DNA of 64,000 nt from JAAYYY01 sp964579295. GTDB taxonomy: Bacteria; Chloroflexota; Anaerolineae; Promineifilales; Promineifilaceae. This document shows, in pieces, positions 44,636-52,917 of this stretch. The notes under the pieces are model-generated. The model had not been told where the DNA came from. It did no database searches and was given only the letters and a program-made list of their open reading frames with translations. The first letter of the stretch is position 1. The number at the start of each line of letters is the position of its first letter. The position numbers were made by a program, and so were the translations under genes. Where the stretch lies: assembly GCA_964579295.1 (NCBI GenBank), contig CAZOGK010000001.1, positions 214,302 through 278,301 on the forward strand. Reading direction: 5' to 3'.

Positions 44636-45331
44636 TTACTCGGTCAGCGCCGGCGGCGCGTGCTGCAGCTGGGTGAGATAGGCAATGACCAGCGCCAGCA
44701 GCAGGTGAATGCCGGCCAGCACGCTGAGCATGACGACCGACTGCTCCAGTGTATTGTAGAATAGCTCCGCGCCCGTGAGGAACAATAAGAGGCCAATACC
44801 GCTGCGGAACGGCTCGTTGGTCAGGCCGGTGTTGACCAGGCCAAAACCGACCAGCGCGTAGACGGCCAGGTTCAGCGCCGGCGGCGCCGCCGGGAGCTGG
44901 TAGCCAGGCCGGCCGGCCAGCGAGAGCAGCACGAAGGCGGTGAGCAGGGCCAGCAGCAGCCGGAAGGGCAAACCGCCCGGCGATAGATAACTGGCAAAAC
45001 CGGCGCGTCGTTCCCGCTGTAGCTGGGCGGCCTCCGTCTCGCTTAGCTCGGGCGGCAGCCGGCCCCATTGTGTCTGCCGCGCCGTGAAATAGAGGATGAG
45101 ACAGGTAAAGACGCCGACAAACAGCTTGACCATCGCCAGACGGGGGTCCAGCACGTCCACGTAGAGCAGGCTGCTCGCCAGATATTGCACGAGCATGGCA
45201 AAGATGGTGACCCGCCAATCCCAGACGACGGTCAGTAGCGTCACCGCTGCCAGGACCAGGTAGGCAGCCGGCTCGCCGCGCAAAAAGTCGAACCGATCCA
45301 ACCATTCAAAGATCGTCGGCAAGGAAATCAT
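44636..45331 (-). CDS. NuoK/MrpC-like membrane protein
   Basis: A 231-residue protein with about seven hydrophobic helices. The C-terminal third, 'GIGLLLFLTGAELFYNTLEQSVVMLSVLAGIHLLLALVIAYLTQ', resembles NuoK/MnhC, including buried Glu residues in 'GAELFYNTLEQS'. The N-terminal half has three helices and a charged loop and is not recognised; a NuoJ-like origin is possible. It lies between two antiporter-like subunits with gaps of 6 and 2 nt, so the three proteins probably form one complex. Confidence 0.6.
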   Translation of the reverse strand: MISLPTIFEWLDRFDFLRGEPAAYLVLAAVTLLTVVWDWRVTIFAMLVQYLASSLLYVDVLDPRLAMVKLFVGVFTCLILYFTARQTQWGRLPPELSETEAAQLQRERRAGFASYLSPGGLPFRLLLALLTAFVLLSLAGRPGYQLPAAPPALNLAVYALVGFGLVNTGLTNEPFRSGIGLLLFLTGAELFYNTLEQSVVMLSVLAGIHLLLALVIAYLTQLQHAPPALTE

Positions 45332-45337
45332 AATTGC

Positions 45338-46825
45338 CTACCGCGCCAGCCAGAGGACGACGAGGAGAAAGAGAACCCACAGCAGGCCGGCTTCACCTTC
45401 TAGCATCCTCGTGGCGCTGCGTATGCCGCCGCCGAGGGTCCTGCTTGCTTCGCGCAGGGAGTCGGCCAGCGGCCGGCTTTCCAGGTTCACGGCCAGCGCC
45501 TCCTGCAGCGCCTGCTCCAGCTCCTCCACTTCGCCGGCAAAGCGGAAGAGGGCCAGCGCGACCACGATCTGCAGCGCAATGACGGCCCAGGCCAGCGGCG
45601 CTATCTCGCCCATCGCCTGCCAGGAGACCAGGCCCAACCCGGCCAGCAGCGGCGCCAGCGCTGCCGGAGAGGGTCGGCCAGGCGGCCACCTATCGGGCCA
45701 GACCAGGGCTATGGCCGCCGCCAGCAGCGGCGTCTGCAGCAGGACGGCGATAGCCAGCAGCAGCCAGTTTTCGCTGGTCGCCCAGGCGCTGTAGAGTGCG
45801 CCGCGCCCGGCGAAGCCGGCGGTCAGGGGGAACGCCGCCAGCGCCGCCAGAGACGGGATGAGCGCCAGCCGCTGCCAGGGGCTGCGCTTTTCCCCGCCGG
45901 TTGCCAGGAGGAGCAGACCGGCGCCCAGCAGCAGCACGCGCGTCTGCGCCAGGACAGCCTCGGCTCCGCTCCATGCCGCCAGCAAGGTGAGCAGGCTCGC
46001 CTCGCCGAGAACGAGCGCCATTGCCAGCGCCGGCGGCTGGCGGCGCTGGCTCCAGGCCTGATAGGCGGCCCACAACAGGCCAATCAGTCCGGCCAGCGTC
46101 AGCGGCAGCGCGTAGCTCGTCGCCGCCGCGCCGCCGGCGACCACGGTCAGCAGGGCGGCGCCCGCCGCAACCGGGGCCAGCGTCATCATTGCCTCCAGCG
46201 CGTGGCTCGCGCCGGAGGGCGTCAGACGCCAGACATACAGCGGAAAGGCGCCCACGGCGACCATGGCGGCCACCAGCCATAGCGCCTGCGTCACGGGCGG
46301 CGCCGACAGCGCCTGCAGGCGCAGGGCGGTGGCAGCCGGCGGGTAGACAGCCGCTGCCAGCCAGAGAGCCAGCGGCGCCAGCCAGAAGAGACTGCGGCGC
46401 GCGGATACCGGGCCTTCACTGCGCCAGAGCAGCCACAGCACGCCGGCCAACAGCGTCCAGGTCGTGACCAGCGCCGCCGGCGAGCTGGCCCAGGCCGCGG
46501 CCAGCGCTACCGCCGTAATGAGCAGCATGCGCCACGACCCGGCCGCCAAATCGGGACGGCGCGAGCCGGGAAGGAGCGCGACGGCTGCCAGCAGGGTCAG
46601 GGCGATGGCAGGCCACCAGTTTGCCTCGCCCAGCGCCCATGCCCAGGGAAAGCTCAGGCTGCTGCCCGGCGCGGCAGCCAGCTTGCTGGCGAGCAGGAGA
46701 ATCAGCAGGAGGAGGACGCCGCCGCTGGCGATCAGGTCTGCCCGTTCGCGGCGCAGATAAGACGCGCCAGCTGCCAGGGCTACCAGAAGCAGCATGAGGA
46801 TGAGAAGCCACAACGGATTGAACAT
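45338..46825 (-). CDS. NuoL/NuoM-like antiporter-family membrane subunit
   Basis: A 495-residue, very hydrophobic protein with about 14 helices. Weak family signatures are 'AFPLYVWRLTPSGASHALEAMM' (position of PFHFWLPDA) and 'AAFPLTAGFAGRGALYSAW' (position of GfP...gF..K). The C-terminal amphipathic segment 'SRPLADSLREASRTLGGGIRSATRMLEGEAG' plus a last helix recalls the extended tail of large antiporter-like subunits. Helix 5 reads 'TTWTLLAGVLWLLW' without the usual Glu. It is the first gene of the module, transcribed away from the lipoprotein at 46909. Confidence 0.65.
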   Translation of the reverse strand: MFNPLWLLILMLLLVALAAGASYLRRERADLIASGGVLLLLILLLASKLAAAPGSSLSFPWAWALGEANWWPAIALTLLAAVALLPGSRRPDLAAGSWRMLLITAVALAAAWASSPAALVTTWTLLAGVLWLLWRSEGPVSARRSLFWLAPLALWLAAAVYPPAATALRLQALSAPPVTQALWLVAAMVAVGAFPLYVWRLTPSGASHALEAMMTLAPVAAGAALLTVVAGGAAATSYALPLTLAGLIGLLWAAYQAWSQRRQPPALAMALVLGEASLLTLLAAWSGAEAVLAQTRVLLLGAGLLLLATGGEKRSPWQRLALIPSLAALAAFPLTAGFAGRGALYSAWATSENWLLLAIAVLLQTPLLAAAIALVWPDRWPPGRPSPAALAPLLAGLGLVSWQAMGEIAPLAWAVIALQIVVALALFRFAGEVEELEQALQEALAVNLESRPLADSLREASRTLGGGIRSATRMLEGEAGLLWVLFLLVVLWLAR

Positions 46826-46869
46826 CGGCCACCGGATCTAAACTAAAGCGCCCGAAAAGGCAAATCGGC

Positions 46870-46877
46870 ATTATAAT
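46870..46877. promoter_or_regulatory. Symmetric -10 element between divergent genes
   Basis: ATTATAAT is its own reverse complement and provides a TATAAT on both strands (46872-46877 plus; 46875-46870 minus). The 83-bp gap separates the lipoprotein gene (plus) from the antiporter-like module (minus). Neither direction has a good -35 at 17 bp. Confidence 0.45.
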
Positions 46878-46908
46878 ACGGAGGCTACCAGGCGTAAGGA
46901 GAAGCGCG

Positions 46909-48108
46909 ATGAACCGCCCGCCCACTACGAAAACGCTCATCTTCATGCTGCTGGCTCTGCTGGCCGCGGGGCTCGTCGCCTGCGACCAGACGGCTGCCCT
47001 GCCCACGGCTATACCCACCGCGCCGCCCCCACTCGCCGCTTCGCCCACCGGCGCGCCGACCGAAGAGCCGGCGACGCCCCTGCCGCCGACGCGCGACCTG
47101 GCGACGGCTACCCGGCCGCCGGCCACGCCCACCTCTGTCCTCTCCACCCGGCCGCCGTCGAGCACGGGCACGCCGGTCATAGCGCCCATTCTCAGCATCG
47201 CCAATCCCGCAGCGGGCGCGCGCGTCCCGCTCGGCGGCGAGCTGGAAGTCAGCGGCTTTTCCCACAGCCTGCCGGGCATGATCCTCCAGCTGGGGCTGAT
47301 CAGCGAGACCGGCTGGACCCTGTCGGCGGCCACGGCCGATCTGCAGACAGGCGGCTGGCGCGGCACGATAGCCATTCCACCGGCCGTGTACGGCAGCGCC
47401 CAGCTGCAGGCCGTGCTGCTTGACGCTGGCGGCGGGCTCCTCGCCAGCGACAGCATCCCTCTGTTTATCGAGCTGGGCGAAGCGCGGCCGGAGAGCTACC
47501 TGACACTGCTGCGCCCTTCACCGGGTTTGATCGCCGCCGCGGGCCATGCGCTCTACGGCGATGGCAATCTGCGCTCCGACAGCGGCGGCAACATGCGCTT
47601 CTTCCTGGCCGTCAACGATTGTCAGGAGGAAGTGGCTCATTATGCCTTTAACCTGCGCAGCAGCACCTACTGGCAGACCTACGTCATCATCCCGGAAAAC
47701 GTGGAGGGGGAAGCGTGCGCCGTCATCATGAAAGATGAGCCGGGCGGCGAAGGCTGGCTGGCGGCGCAGGTACCGCTGACCATCTACCCGCGCGACGACG
47801 AGCGCGGATTGAGCGTCGCCATCGCCAACCCGGCGGCCAATCAGCGCATCAACGGCGGCCAGACTGTCGAGATCAACGGCGTCGCCTACAATGCGCCGGA
47901 CGGTCAGGTTAATGTCTCGGTCACGCTCGCCGATGGGCGGACGCTGGCAGATACGACGGTGAGCAGCGACCGCTTTGGCTTCTGGAGCTTTGAGCTGTCG
48001 TTGCCGCCCGACGTGGAGGACCAGGTCCAGATTACGGCCTCGCTCGGCGAGCCGGGTACGCCACTGACCAGCACGCAGCTTATCTTCATCGGGGTGCCCG
48101 TGGATTAA
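46909..48108 (+). CDS. Lipoprotein with Ig-like C-terminal repeats
   Basis: A 399-residue protein. The signal peptide ends in lipobox LVAC with Cys25, followed by a Pro/Thr/Ala linker to about residue 95. Two similar segments, 'LSIANPAAGARVPLGGELEVSGFSHS' and 'VAIANPAANQRINGGQTVEINGVAYN', each begin a beta-sandwich module of the bacterial Ig-like (Gmad2-like) type. The middle part is not recognised. AAGGAG lies 7 nt before the ATG. A cell-surface role is likely; no catalytic residues are seen. Confidence 0.78.
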   Translation: MNRPPTTKTLIFMLLALLAAGLVACDQTAALPTAIPTAPPPLAASPTGAPTEEPATPLPPTRDLATATRPPATPTSVLSTRPPSSTGTPVIAPILSIANPAAGARVPLGGELEVSGFSHSLPGMILQLGLISETGWTLSAATADLQTGGWRGTIAIPPAVYGSAQLQAVLLDAGGGLLASDSIPLFIELGEARPESYLTLLRPSPGLIAAAGHALYGDGNLRSDSGGNMRFFLAVNDCQEEVAHYAFNLRSSTYWQTYVIIPENVEGEACAVIMKDEPGGEGWLAAQVPLTIYPRDDERGLSVAIANPAANQRINGGQTVEINGVAYNAPDGQVNVSVTLADGRTLADTTVSSDRFGFWSFELSLPPDVEDQVQITASLGEPGTPLTSTQLIFIGVPVD

Positions 48109-48135
48109 CAGCTTTGCGTCGCTTTCTAAACGTCA

Positions 48136-48164
48136 TTGTCGATTGGCTGCCCGCGCCGTACAAT
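48136..48164 (+). promoter_or_regulatory. Sigma-70-type promoter of kamA
   Basis: TTGTCG at 48136-48141 and TACAAT at 48159-48164 are 17 bp apart. The transcript would start near 48171, about 84 nt before the ATG at 48255. Confidence 0.55.
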
Positions 48165-48254
48165 CGGCCCTATAGTTGTCCCACATGCAGGCCACACCGC
48201 GTCATCATCGTATCTTATCTGGAAGCGTGATTGATCGAGAAAGGAGTCTCCCAC

Positions 48255-49694
48255 ATGAGTGAAGCAAGAGCGGCGGCACCCGTCACCGAAACTGTACACA
48301 CCAGAGCCCCATACTGGCAGGACGTACCGGACCAACAATGGATGGACTGGCGCTGGCAGATGGCAAACCGTCTCAACACGGTAGCCGAGCTGGAGAAAGT
48401 GATTAACCTCACCGACTCCGAGCGCAAAGCGCTAAGCCAGCCAGGCCTCTTCCGGGTGGACATTACCCCTTATTTTGCCAGCCTGATTGACCCCGACGAT
48501 CCGCACTGTCCGGTGCGCAAGCAGGTCATCCCCACGGCGCGCGAGATGGTGCCTTTCCATTCCATGATGGAAGACTCGCTGGCCGAGGACAAACACTCGC
48601 CGGTTCCCGGCCTTGTCCACCGCTATCCTGACCGGGTGCTGATGCTCGTCACCACCCAGTGCGCCAGCTACTGCCGCTACTGCACGCGCAGCCGCATCGT
48701 CGGCGATCCCACGCAGACCTTTAGCCGCGCCGAGTTCGACGCGCAGATCGACTACATCGAGCGCACGCCGCAGATCCGCGACGTGTTGCTATCCGGTGGC
48801 GACCCGATGGTGCTGGCGCCCAAGCTGCTGGATATGATTCTCGGCCGTCTGCGCGCCATCCCGCACCTGGAGATTATCCGCATCGGCTCGCGCGTCCCCG
48901 TTTTCCTGCCCATGCGCATCACGCAGGAGTTCTGCGACACACTGAGCCGCTACCACCCGATGTGGCTTAACATCCACGTTAACCATCCCAAGGAGATCAC
49001 GCCGGAGCTGGCGGCCGCCGCCGACCGCCTGACCCGCGCCGGCGTACCGCTGGGCAACCAGAGCGTACTACTGGCCGGCGTCAACGACTCCGTGCACATC
49101 CAGCGCAAGCTGGTGCACGACCTGGTTAAGATCCGCGTGCGGCCCTACTATCTATACCAGTGCGACCTCGTCGCCGGCTCCGGCCACTTCCGCACCAGCG
49201 TCAGCAGAGGCATCGAGATCATGGAAGGGCTGCGCGGCCACACCTCGGGCTACGCCGTGCCTACCTACGTCGTCGATGCGCCCGGCGGCGGCGGCAAGAT
49301 CCCGGTCATGCCCAACTACGTCATGTCCCAATCGCCTACCCGGGTCGTGCTCCGCAACTTCGAGGGTTTCATCACGACCTACACCGAGCCGCACGACTAC
49401 GACCCGCACGAGATCGAGCATCTGGAAGCGCAAATTGAGCGCCGTCTCGAACCGGGACAGGAAGGCGTGCTCGCCTTGCTGCAGGGTGAGCGCATGTTCA
49501 TCGAGCCCGAAGGCTTTGGGCAGGTCCACGCGCGCGGCGGCGCAGAACACCGGCTGCGCAGCGGCGACGTGCAGAAGAAGTGGCAGCCGCTGGGCATCGG
49601 CGCCTTCGAGCAAGAGGCGACCCCGGCGCCCCCCGGCCTCGCCGAGCCCGAAGCGCCCGCGGACGAAGGCCAGTCCAACGGCTCCGAAGACTGA
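48255..49694 (+). CDS. kamA: Lysine 2,3-aminomutase (radical SAM)
   Basis: The 479-residue protein starts at 48255 behind GAAAGGAG; a TTG at 48231 is less likely. The radical SAM cluster is Cys136-x3-Cys140-x2-Cys143 ('TTQCASYCRYC'). PLP-binding Lys348 lies in 'PGGGGKIPVMP'. The two Asp residues that bind the substrate epsilon-amine in lysine aminomutase are kept (Asp304 in 'QCDLVAGSGHFRT', Asp341 in 'VVDAPGGGGK'), which favours lysine over glutamate. It makes L-beta-lysine. The usual partner acetyltransferase (ablB) is not adjacent, so the product could enter fermentation, osmolyte or secondary metabolism. Confidence 0.93.
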   Translation: MSEARAAAPVTETVHTRAPYWQDVPDQQWMDWRWQMANRLNTVAELEKVINLTDSERKALSQPGLFRVDITPYFASLIDPDDPHCPVRKQVIPTAREMVPFHSMMEDSLAEDKHSPVPGLVHRYPDRVLMLVTTQCASYCRYCTRSRIVGDPTQTFSRAEFDAQIDYIERTPQIRDVLLSGGDPMVLAPKLLDMILGRLRAIPHLEIIRIGSRVPVFLPMRITQEFCDTLSRYHPMWLNIHVNHPKEITPELAAAADRLTRAGVPLGNQSVLLAGVNDSVHIQRKLVHDLVKIRVRPYYLYQCDLVAGSGHFRTSVSRGIEIMEGLRGHTSGYAVPTYVVDAPGGGGKIPVMPNYVMSQSPTRVVLRNFEGFITTYTEPHDYDPHEIEHLEAQIERRLEPGQEGVLALLQGERMFIEPEGFGQVHARGGAEHRLRSGDVQKKWQPLGIGAFEQEATPAPPGLAEPEAPADEGQSNGSED

Positions 49695-49706
49695 TAGTGT
49701 CTTATT

Positions 49707-49740
49707 GAGGGGGACGAATACCATCGTCCCCCTCCTCTTT
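49707..49740 (+). terminator. Rho-independent terminator of kamA
   Basis: A perfect 11-bp stem (49707-49717 with 49724-49734) with a 6-nt loop is followed by CTCTTTATCTTT. Confidence 0.9.
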
Positions 49741-49770
49741 ATCTTTAACCGGGGAGTGGGGGCACGGCGG

Positions 49771-50550
49771 TCAAGACAACCCCAAAGCCGTGCGAATCAG
49801 CGGCGCGGCGGCAATGCCGGCCTCGCGCCCGTGCGCAATCAGCGCCTCCCGCGCCGAGAACAGCATATAGGTCAGCCCGCCCAACTTCGGCACAATAAAG
49901 AAGTCGCTGTGGGCCCGGCCCGTGCCGCTATTGGCGATGGCAATTTCCAGCGCCATGATGGCGAGCCGCAGCGGGCTGCTGGTGTGCAGGAAGTTGGGCG
50001 ACATGATGTCGACGCCAATCACGTAGTCGGCCCCGAGCGCGCGCACCACCGAGGCCGGCGTGTTGTTCACCAACGCTCCGTCCGCCAGAAGGTAGGGCCC
50101 AACTTCCAGCGGCGCGACGATGCCGGGAATCGAGGCGCTGGCGCGCACGGCCGGCGCCAGCCTTCCCTCGTTGACGACAATCTGTGCGCCGGTACGCATG
50201 TCGGTGCAGACCGCGGCAAAGGGCAGGGTGAGGTCGGCAAAGGTCAGGTCGCCCAGAAGCCGTACGAGCGTTTGCTCCAGCGGCTCAAAGCTGACCAGCC
50301 CGCGCCGCGGCCAGATGGGGCGTGCCAGATCGCGCCAGCGGATCTTGGTCGCTATGTGCTCCATCTCGGCCAGATCGAGCCCGGCGGCATAGAGGGCGCC
50401 GACCAGCGAACCGACGCTTGTCCCGGCCACCACGTCGATGGGGATGCCCGCCTGCGCCAGCTCCGCCAGCACGCCCAGATGGGCCAGTCCACGCACTGCG
50501 CCGCCCCCCAGGGCCAGGCCGACCCGCGGCCGCGCCGCCTGGTTGTCCAT
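49771..50550 (-). CDS. Patatin-like phospholipase (RssA type)
   Basis: A 259-residue protein. The oxyanion-hole motif is 'GLALGGGAVRGLAHLGVL', the Ser-Asp dyad is Ser45 in 'GTSVG' and Asp157 in 'ADGALVNN'. Enzymes of this fold hydrolyse acyl esters of lipids. No signal peptide or membrane segment is visible. It follows the SCP2 gene by 1 nt, so a lipid-binding protein and a lipase are probably made together. Confidence 0.92.
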   Translation of the reverse strand: MDNQAARPRVGLALGGGAVRGLAHLGVLAELAQAGIPIDVVAGTSVGSLVGALYAAGLDLAEMEHIATKIRWRDLARPIWPRRGLVSFEPLEQTLVRLLGDLTFADLTLPFAAVCTDMRTGAQIVVNEGRLAPAVRASASIPGIVAPLEVGPYLLADGALVNNTPASVVRALGADYVIGVDIMSPNFLHTSSPLRLAIMALEIAIANSGTGRAHSDFFIVPKLGGLTYMLFSAREALIAHGREAGIAAAPLIRTALGLS

Positions 50551-50551
50551 A

Positions 50552-50959
50552 TCAGCTCGGGTAAACGGTATCGACCTCGCGCGCGCAGTTCACCAGCTCA
50601 ATGGCTGCCCGTGGCGTCTTCAGGACCTTCATCAGGTTTCCCTTGAGCTTGAGCCGGCGGGTGGTCAAGCCCATAATCGGGTCCAGCTTGCCCGCCAGTA
50701 CCTGCCGCCAGGTAGCCAGCGGCGCGCTGATCTCGAACTCCGCCGCTTTTTCACCCGCCGGGAAGGCGCCCGCGCCGCGACACTTGCCGTGCCACAGATC
50801 CATATAGAGATGGACCGGCTCCTTCAGCCCCGGCCCCGGCTCGACCACGAAGTTGAGATCGCCCTCCCACTTCTCGGCCGCGTGGGCATACGCGTCGCTC
50901 TGGTTGACCAGTTCCATCAGCTCTTTGATCCACTCGTCACTGGGGAAAGGGTAGGCCAT
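50552..50959 (-). CDS. SCP2 sterol-binding domain protein
   Basis: This 135-residue protein starts MAYPFPSDEWIKELMELVNQ; GGAGG is 6 nt upstream, which decides the start. The SCP2 fold is suggested by 'LNFVVEPGPGLKEPVHLYMDLWHGKC', 'FEISAPLATWRQVLAGKLDPIMGLTTRRLKLKGNLMKVLK' and the terminal helix. The family carries acyl chains or other lipids in a hydrophobic tunnel. It is cotranscribed with the patatin gene. Confidence 0.85.
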   Translation of the reverse strand: MAYPFPSDEWIKELMELVNQSDAYAHAAEKWEGDLNFVVEPGPGLKEPVHLYMDLWHGKCRGAGAFPAGEKAAEFEISAPLATWRQVLAGKLDPIMGLTTRRLKLKGNLMKVLKTPRAAIELVNCAREVDTVYPS

Positions 50960-51076
50960 GTTGATCCTCCAATGTTTGCCGCTGCGCGGCGCCTCTTTCC
51001 AGGCCGGTGTCTGCACAGGCTGCGCCCATTTTACCATCAAAGCGCGGATTCCTCTATCTTCTTCCCGGCCAAACGA

Positions 51077-51104
51077 TTGCGCAGAATCGGTCTCTGGATA
51101 CAAT
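51077..51104 (+). promoter_or_regulatory. Possible promoter of the second patatin gene
   Basis: TTGCGC at 51077-51082 and TACAAT at 51099-51104 with a 16-bp spacer. It would give a very short leader to a GTG start at 51131. Confidence 0.35.
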
Positions 51105-51130
51105 CGACTGGTGCAGCAAAAGCTGCGCCT

Positions 51131-52477
51131 GTGATTGTAATAGGGGCGCCCCGGGCGTATTCGCTATTGACGCAGACATCGTTTATCCAACCCAGAATTC
51201 CCTCGACCCGTGGTAAGACGGCCCTCGTCCTCGCCGGCGGCGGCCTGACGGGCGCCGTCTACGAGATCGGAGCCCTGCGCGCCATCGACGATCTCCTCGT
51301 CGACCGCACGGTTAACGACTTCGATATTTTCGTGGGCACCAGCGCCGGCGCGCTCGTCGCCGCGCTGCTGGCTTCCGGCGTCACGCCCGGGGTGATGCTC
51401 GACGTGATGACCGAGAAAAACCCCGAGCTGCCGGCCATTGGGCGGCGCGACCTCTTTCCCCTGCGCCCCTCGGGGTTGCTGCGCAGCGGACTGAAACTGC
51501 CGCAGAAGGTGTGGACCGCCTGGACCCGCTACCTGCAGAGCGCCAACGATACCACGCTGCTTGACTTTGTCTGGCTGCTGCTGGAGGCGCTCCCGGCCGG
51601 GCTCTATGAAAGTTCTGGTCTGGAGCGGTACGTTCGCCGCGTCATGCGGCTCGGCGGCTATAGCAATACCTTCTCCGAGCTGCAACGCGATCTCTACATC
51701 ATTGCGACCAACCTGGGTAACGGCGAGCGTGCTGTCTTTGGTCCGGGCTATATCGAAGACGTCACCCTCTCTCAAGCCGTCGCCGCTTCGGCGGCCCTGC
51801 CCCTCTTTTACAAGCCGGTGCGTATTGGCGACAACGAATATGTGGATGGCGGCCTGCGCGGCAACGCCAGCCTCGACCTTGCCATTGAGCAGGGAGCGAC
51901 CCTGGTCGTCTGCATTAACCCTATCGTCCCCTTCGACAACCGGCCCCAGGCCGGCCTGAGCAGCCTCGGTGCGCCCGACGGCTATATTAGCGATAAAGGC
52001 ATCCAGGCCGTCACCTCCCAGGTGTTTTCCATCCTATTGCATTCGGGCCTGCATTATCACGTCAAGCAGCTGCGCCGCCGCCATCGCGATGTGGACATCA
52101 TCCTCATCGAGCCGCAGCCGGACGACGAGCAGATGCACTTCGACAACATCATGCGCTACTCAGCGCGCCTGATGATTGCCCGCCACGGCTTCGAGTCGGT
52201 CACGCTCGACCTGGCCCAGGACTTCGCCTACTACCGGGAAGTCCTGGCGCGCCACAACGTGCCGGTCAGCCGCCGCCTGCTGGTCGAGGAGATGCAGGAA
52301 ATCTGGGCGTCGGACGAGAACCCGGAAGTGCTGCGCCGCATTCTCTCGTCGCGCCCCCCCGCCCGCGAACAGGCGGCCGATTGGTATAACGAGCTGCGGC
52401 TGGCCCTCGATGCGCTGGCAGTCATGCTGGACCAGCTCGCCGGCAAAGAGCCGAAGACCGAAGGCCTATCTCTCTAA
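51131..52477 (+). CDS. Patatin-like phospholipase, long form
   Basis: The patatin core begins 'KTALVLAGGGLTGAVYEIGALRAI', with the nucleophile in 'VGTSAGALVAALLASG' and Asp in 'YVDGGLRGN'. The C-terminal part (about 300-448, 'HYHVKQLRRRHRDVDIILIEPQPDDEQM') is typical of longer bacterial patatins. No ATG lies near the core; GTG 51131 (448 residues) or TTG 51167 (436) are the candidates and no ribosome site decides. The frame is open far upstream, but that part overlaps the SCP2 and patatin genes in antisense. It would hydrolyse acyl esters. Confidence 0.85.
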   Translation: MIVIGAPRAYSLLTQTSFIQPRIPSTRGKTALVLAGGGLTGAVYEIGALRAIDDLLVDRTVNDFDIFVGTSAGALVAALLASGVTPGVMLDVMTEKNPELPAIGRRDLFPLRPSGLLRSGLKLPQKVWTAWTRYLQSANDTTLLDFVWLLLEALPAGLYESSGLERYVRRVMRLGGYSNTFSELQRDLYIIATNLGNGERAVFGPGYIEDVTLSQAVAASAALPLFYKPVRIGDNEYVDGGLRGNASLDLAIEQGATLVVCINPIVPFDNRPQAGLSSLGAPDGYISDKGIQAVTSQVFSILLHSGLHYHVKQLRRRHRDVDIILIEPQPDDEQMHFDNIMRYSARLMIARHGFESVTLDLAQDFAYYREVLARHNVPVSRRLLVEEMQEIWASDENPEVLRRILSSRPPAREQAADWYNELRLALDALAVMLDQLAGKEPKTEGLSL

Positions 52478-52503
52478 GCGGCCGGGCAGATTCGCAGCCC
52501 GTC

Positions 52504-52917
52504 TCAGGGCCCCTTGTGGTTGATGCCGTGGGCGCGCAGCACCTGCGGATAGAGTGACTGCCCGTGGGCGAAAAGATCGGCCAGCGCCTTCGCCTTCCAC
52601 ACCTGTCCCTTCACCTCGATCCGGCCGCTCGTCACCGCGGCCAGCAGCGACACCTGGCCCCCCAGAATGTCGTGCAGGGTATCGCCATCCAGGCGAGCTT
52701 CCACGTCCGGGTGCAGCCGCTGATAGCCAAACTGGACCCGGACCGGGCGCTGGCGGCTGTGTAACCAGAGGTCGGCGGCCGGGTTGGTACAGGCCAGGCG
52801 GACGAGCAGGCGCGCCTGCAGCAGACGGGCGACGGCCTGCGGCTTTTCCGCCTCCAGCCGGCCGAACAGGTCGGCGGCCACCGCGTAGAGCTGCTCGGCG
52901 CTCGCAAAGACAGCCAT
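52504..52917 (-). CDS. SCP2-like lipid carrier protein
   Basis: A 137-residue protein with an SCP2-like order: 'LLVRLACTNPAADLWLHSRQRPVRVQFG', 'PDVEARLDGDTLHDILGGQVSLLAAVTSGRIEVKGQVWKAKALADLF'. The last stretch matches the helix after which SCP2 proteins bind acyl chains. Its ATG overlaps the acyltransferase stop by one base (TGATG), a strong sign of translational coupling. It probably carries the substrate or product of the upstream enzymes. Confidence 0.78.
   Translation of the reverse strand: MAVFASAEQLYAVAADLFGRLEAEKPQAVARLLQARLLVRLACTNPAADLWLHSRQRPVRVQFGYQRLHPDVEARLDGDTLHDILGGQVSLLAAVTSGRIEVKGQVWKAKALADLFAHGQSLYPQVLRAHGINHKGP

Noticed and set aside
44634..45305. Upstream extension of the NuoN-like reading frame
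   Set aside because: It covers the NuoK-like gene in another frame; the ATG at 44633 gives a proper first membrane helix and 2-nt spacing.
50438..51130. Upstream extension of the long patatin frame
   Set aside because: It lies antisense to the SCP2 and first patatin genes and has no patatin features; the core begins near 51215.
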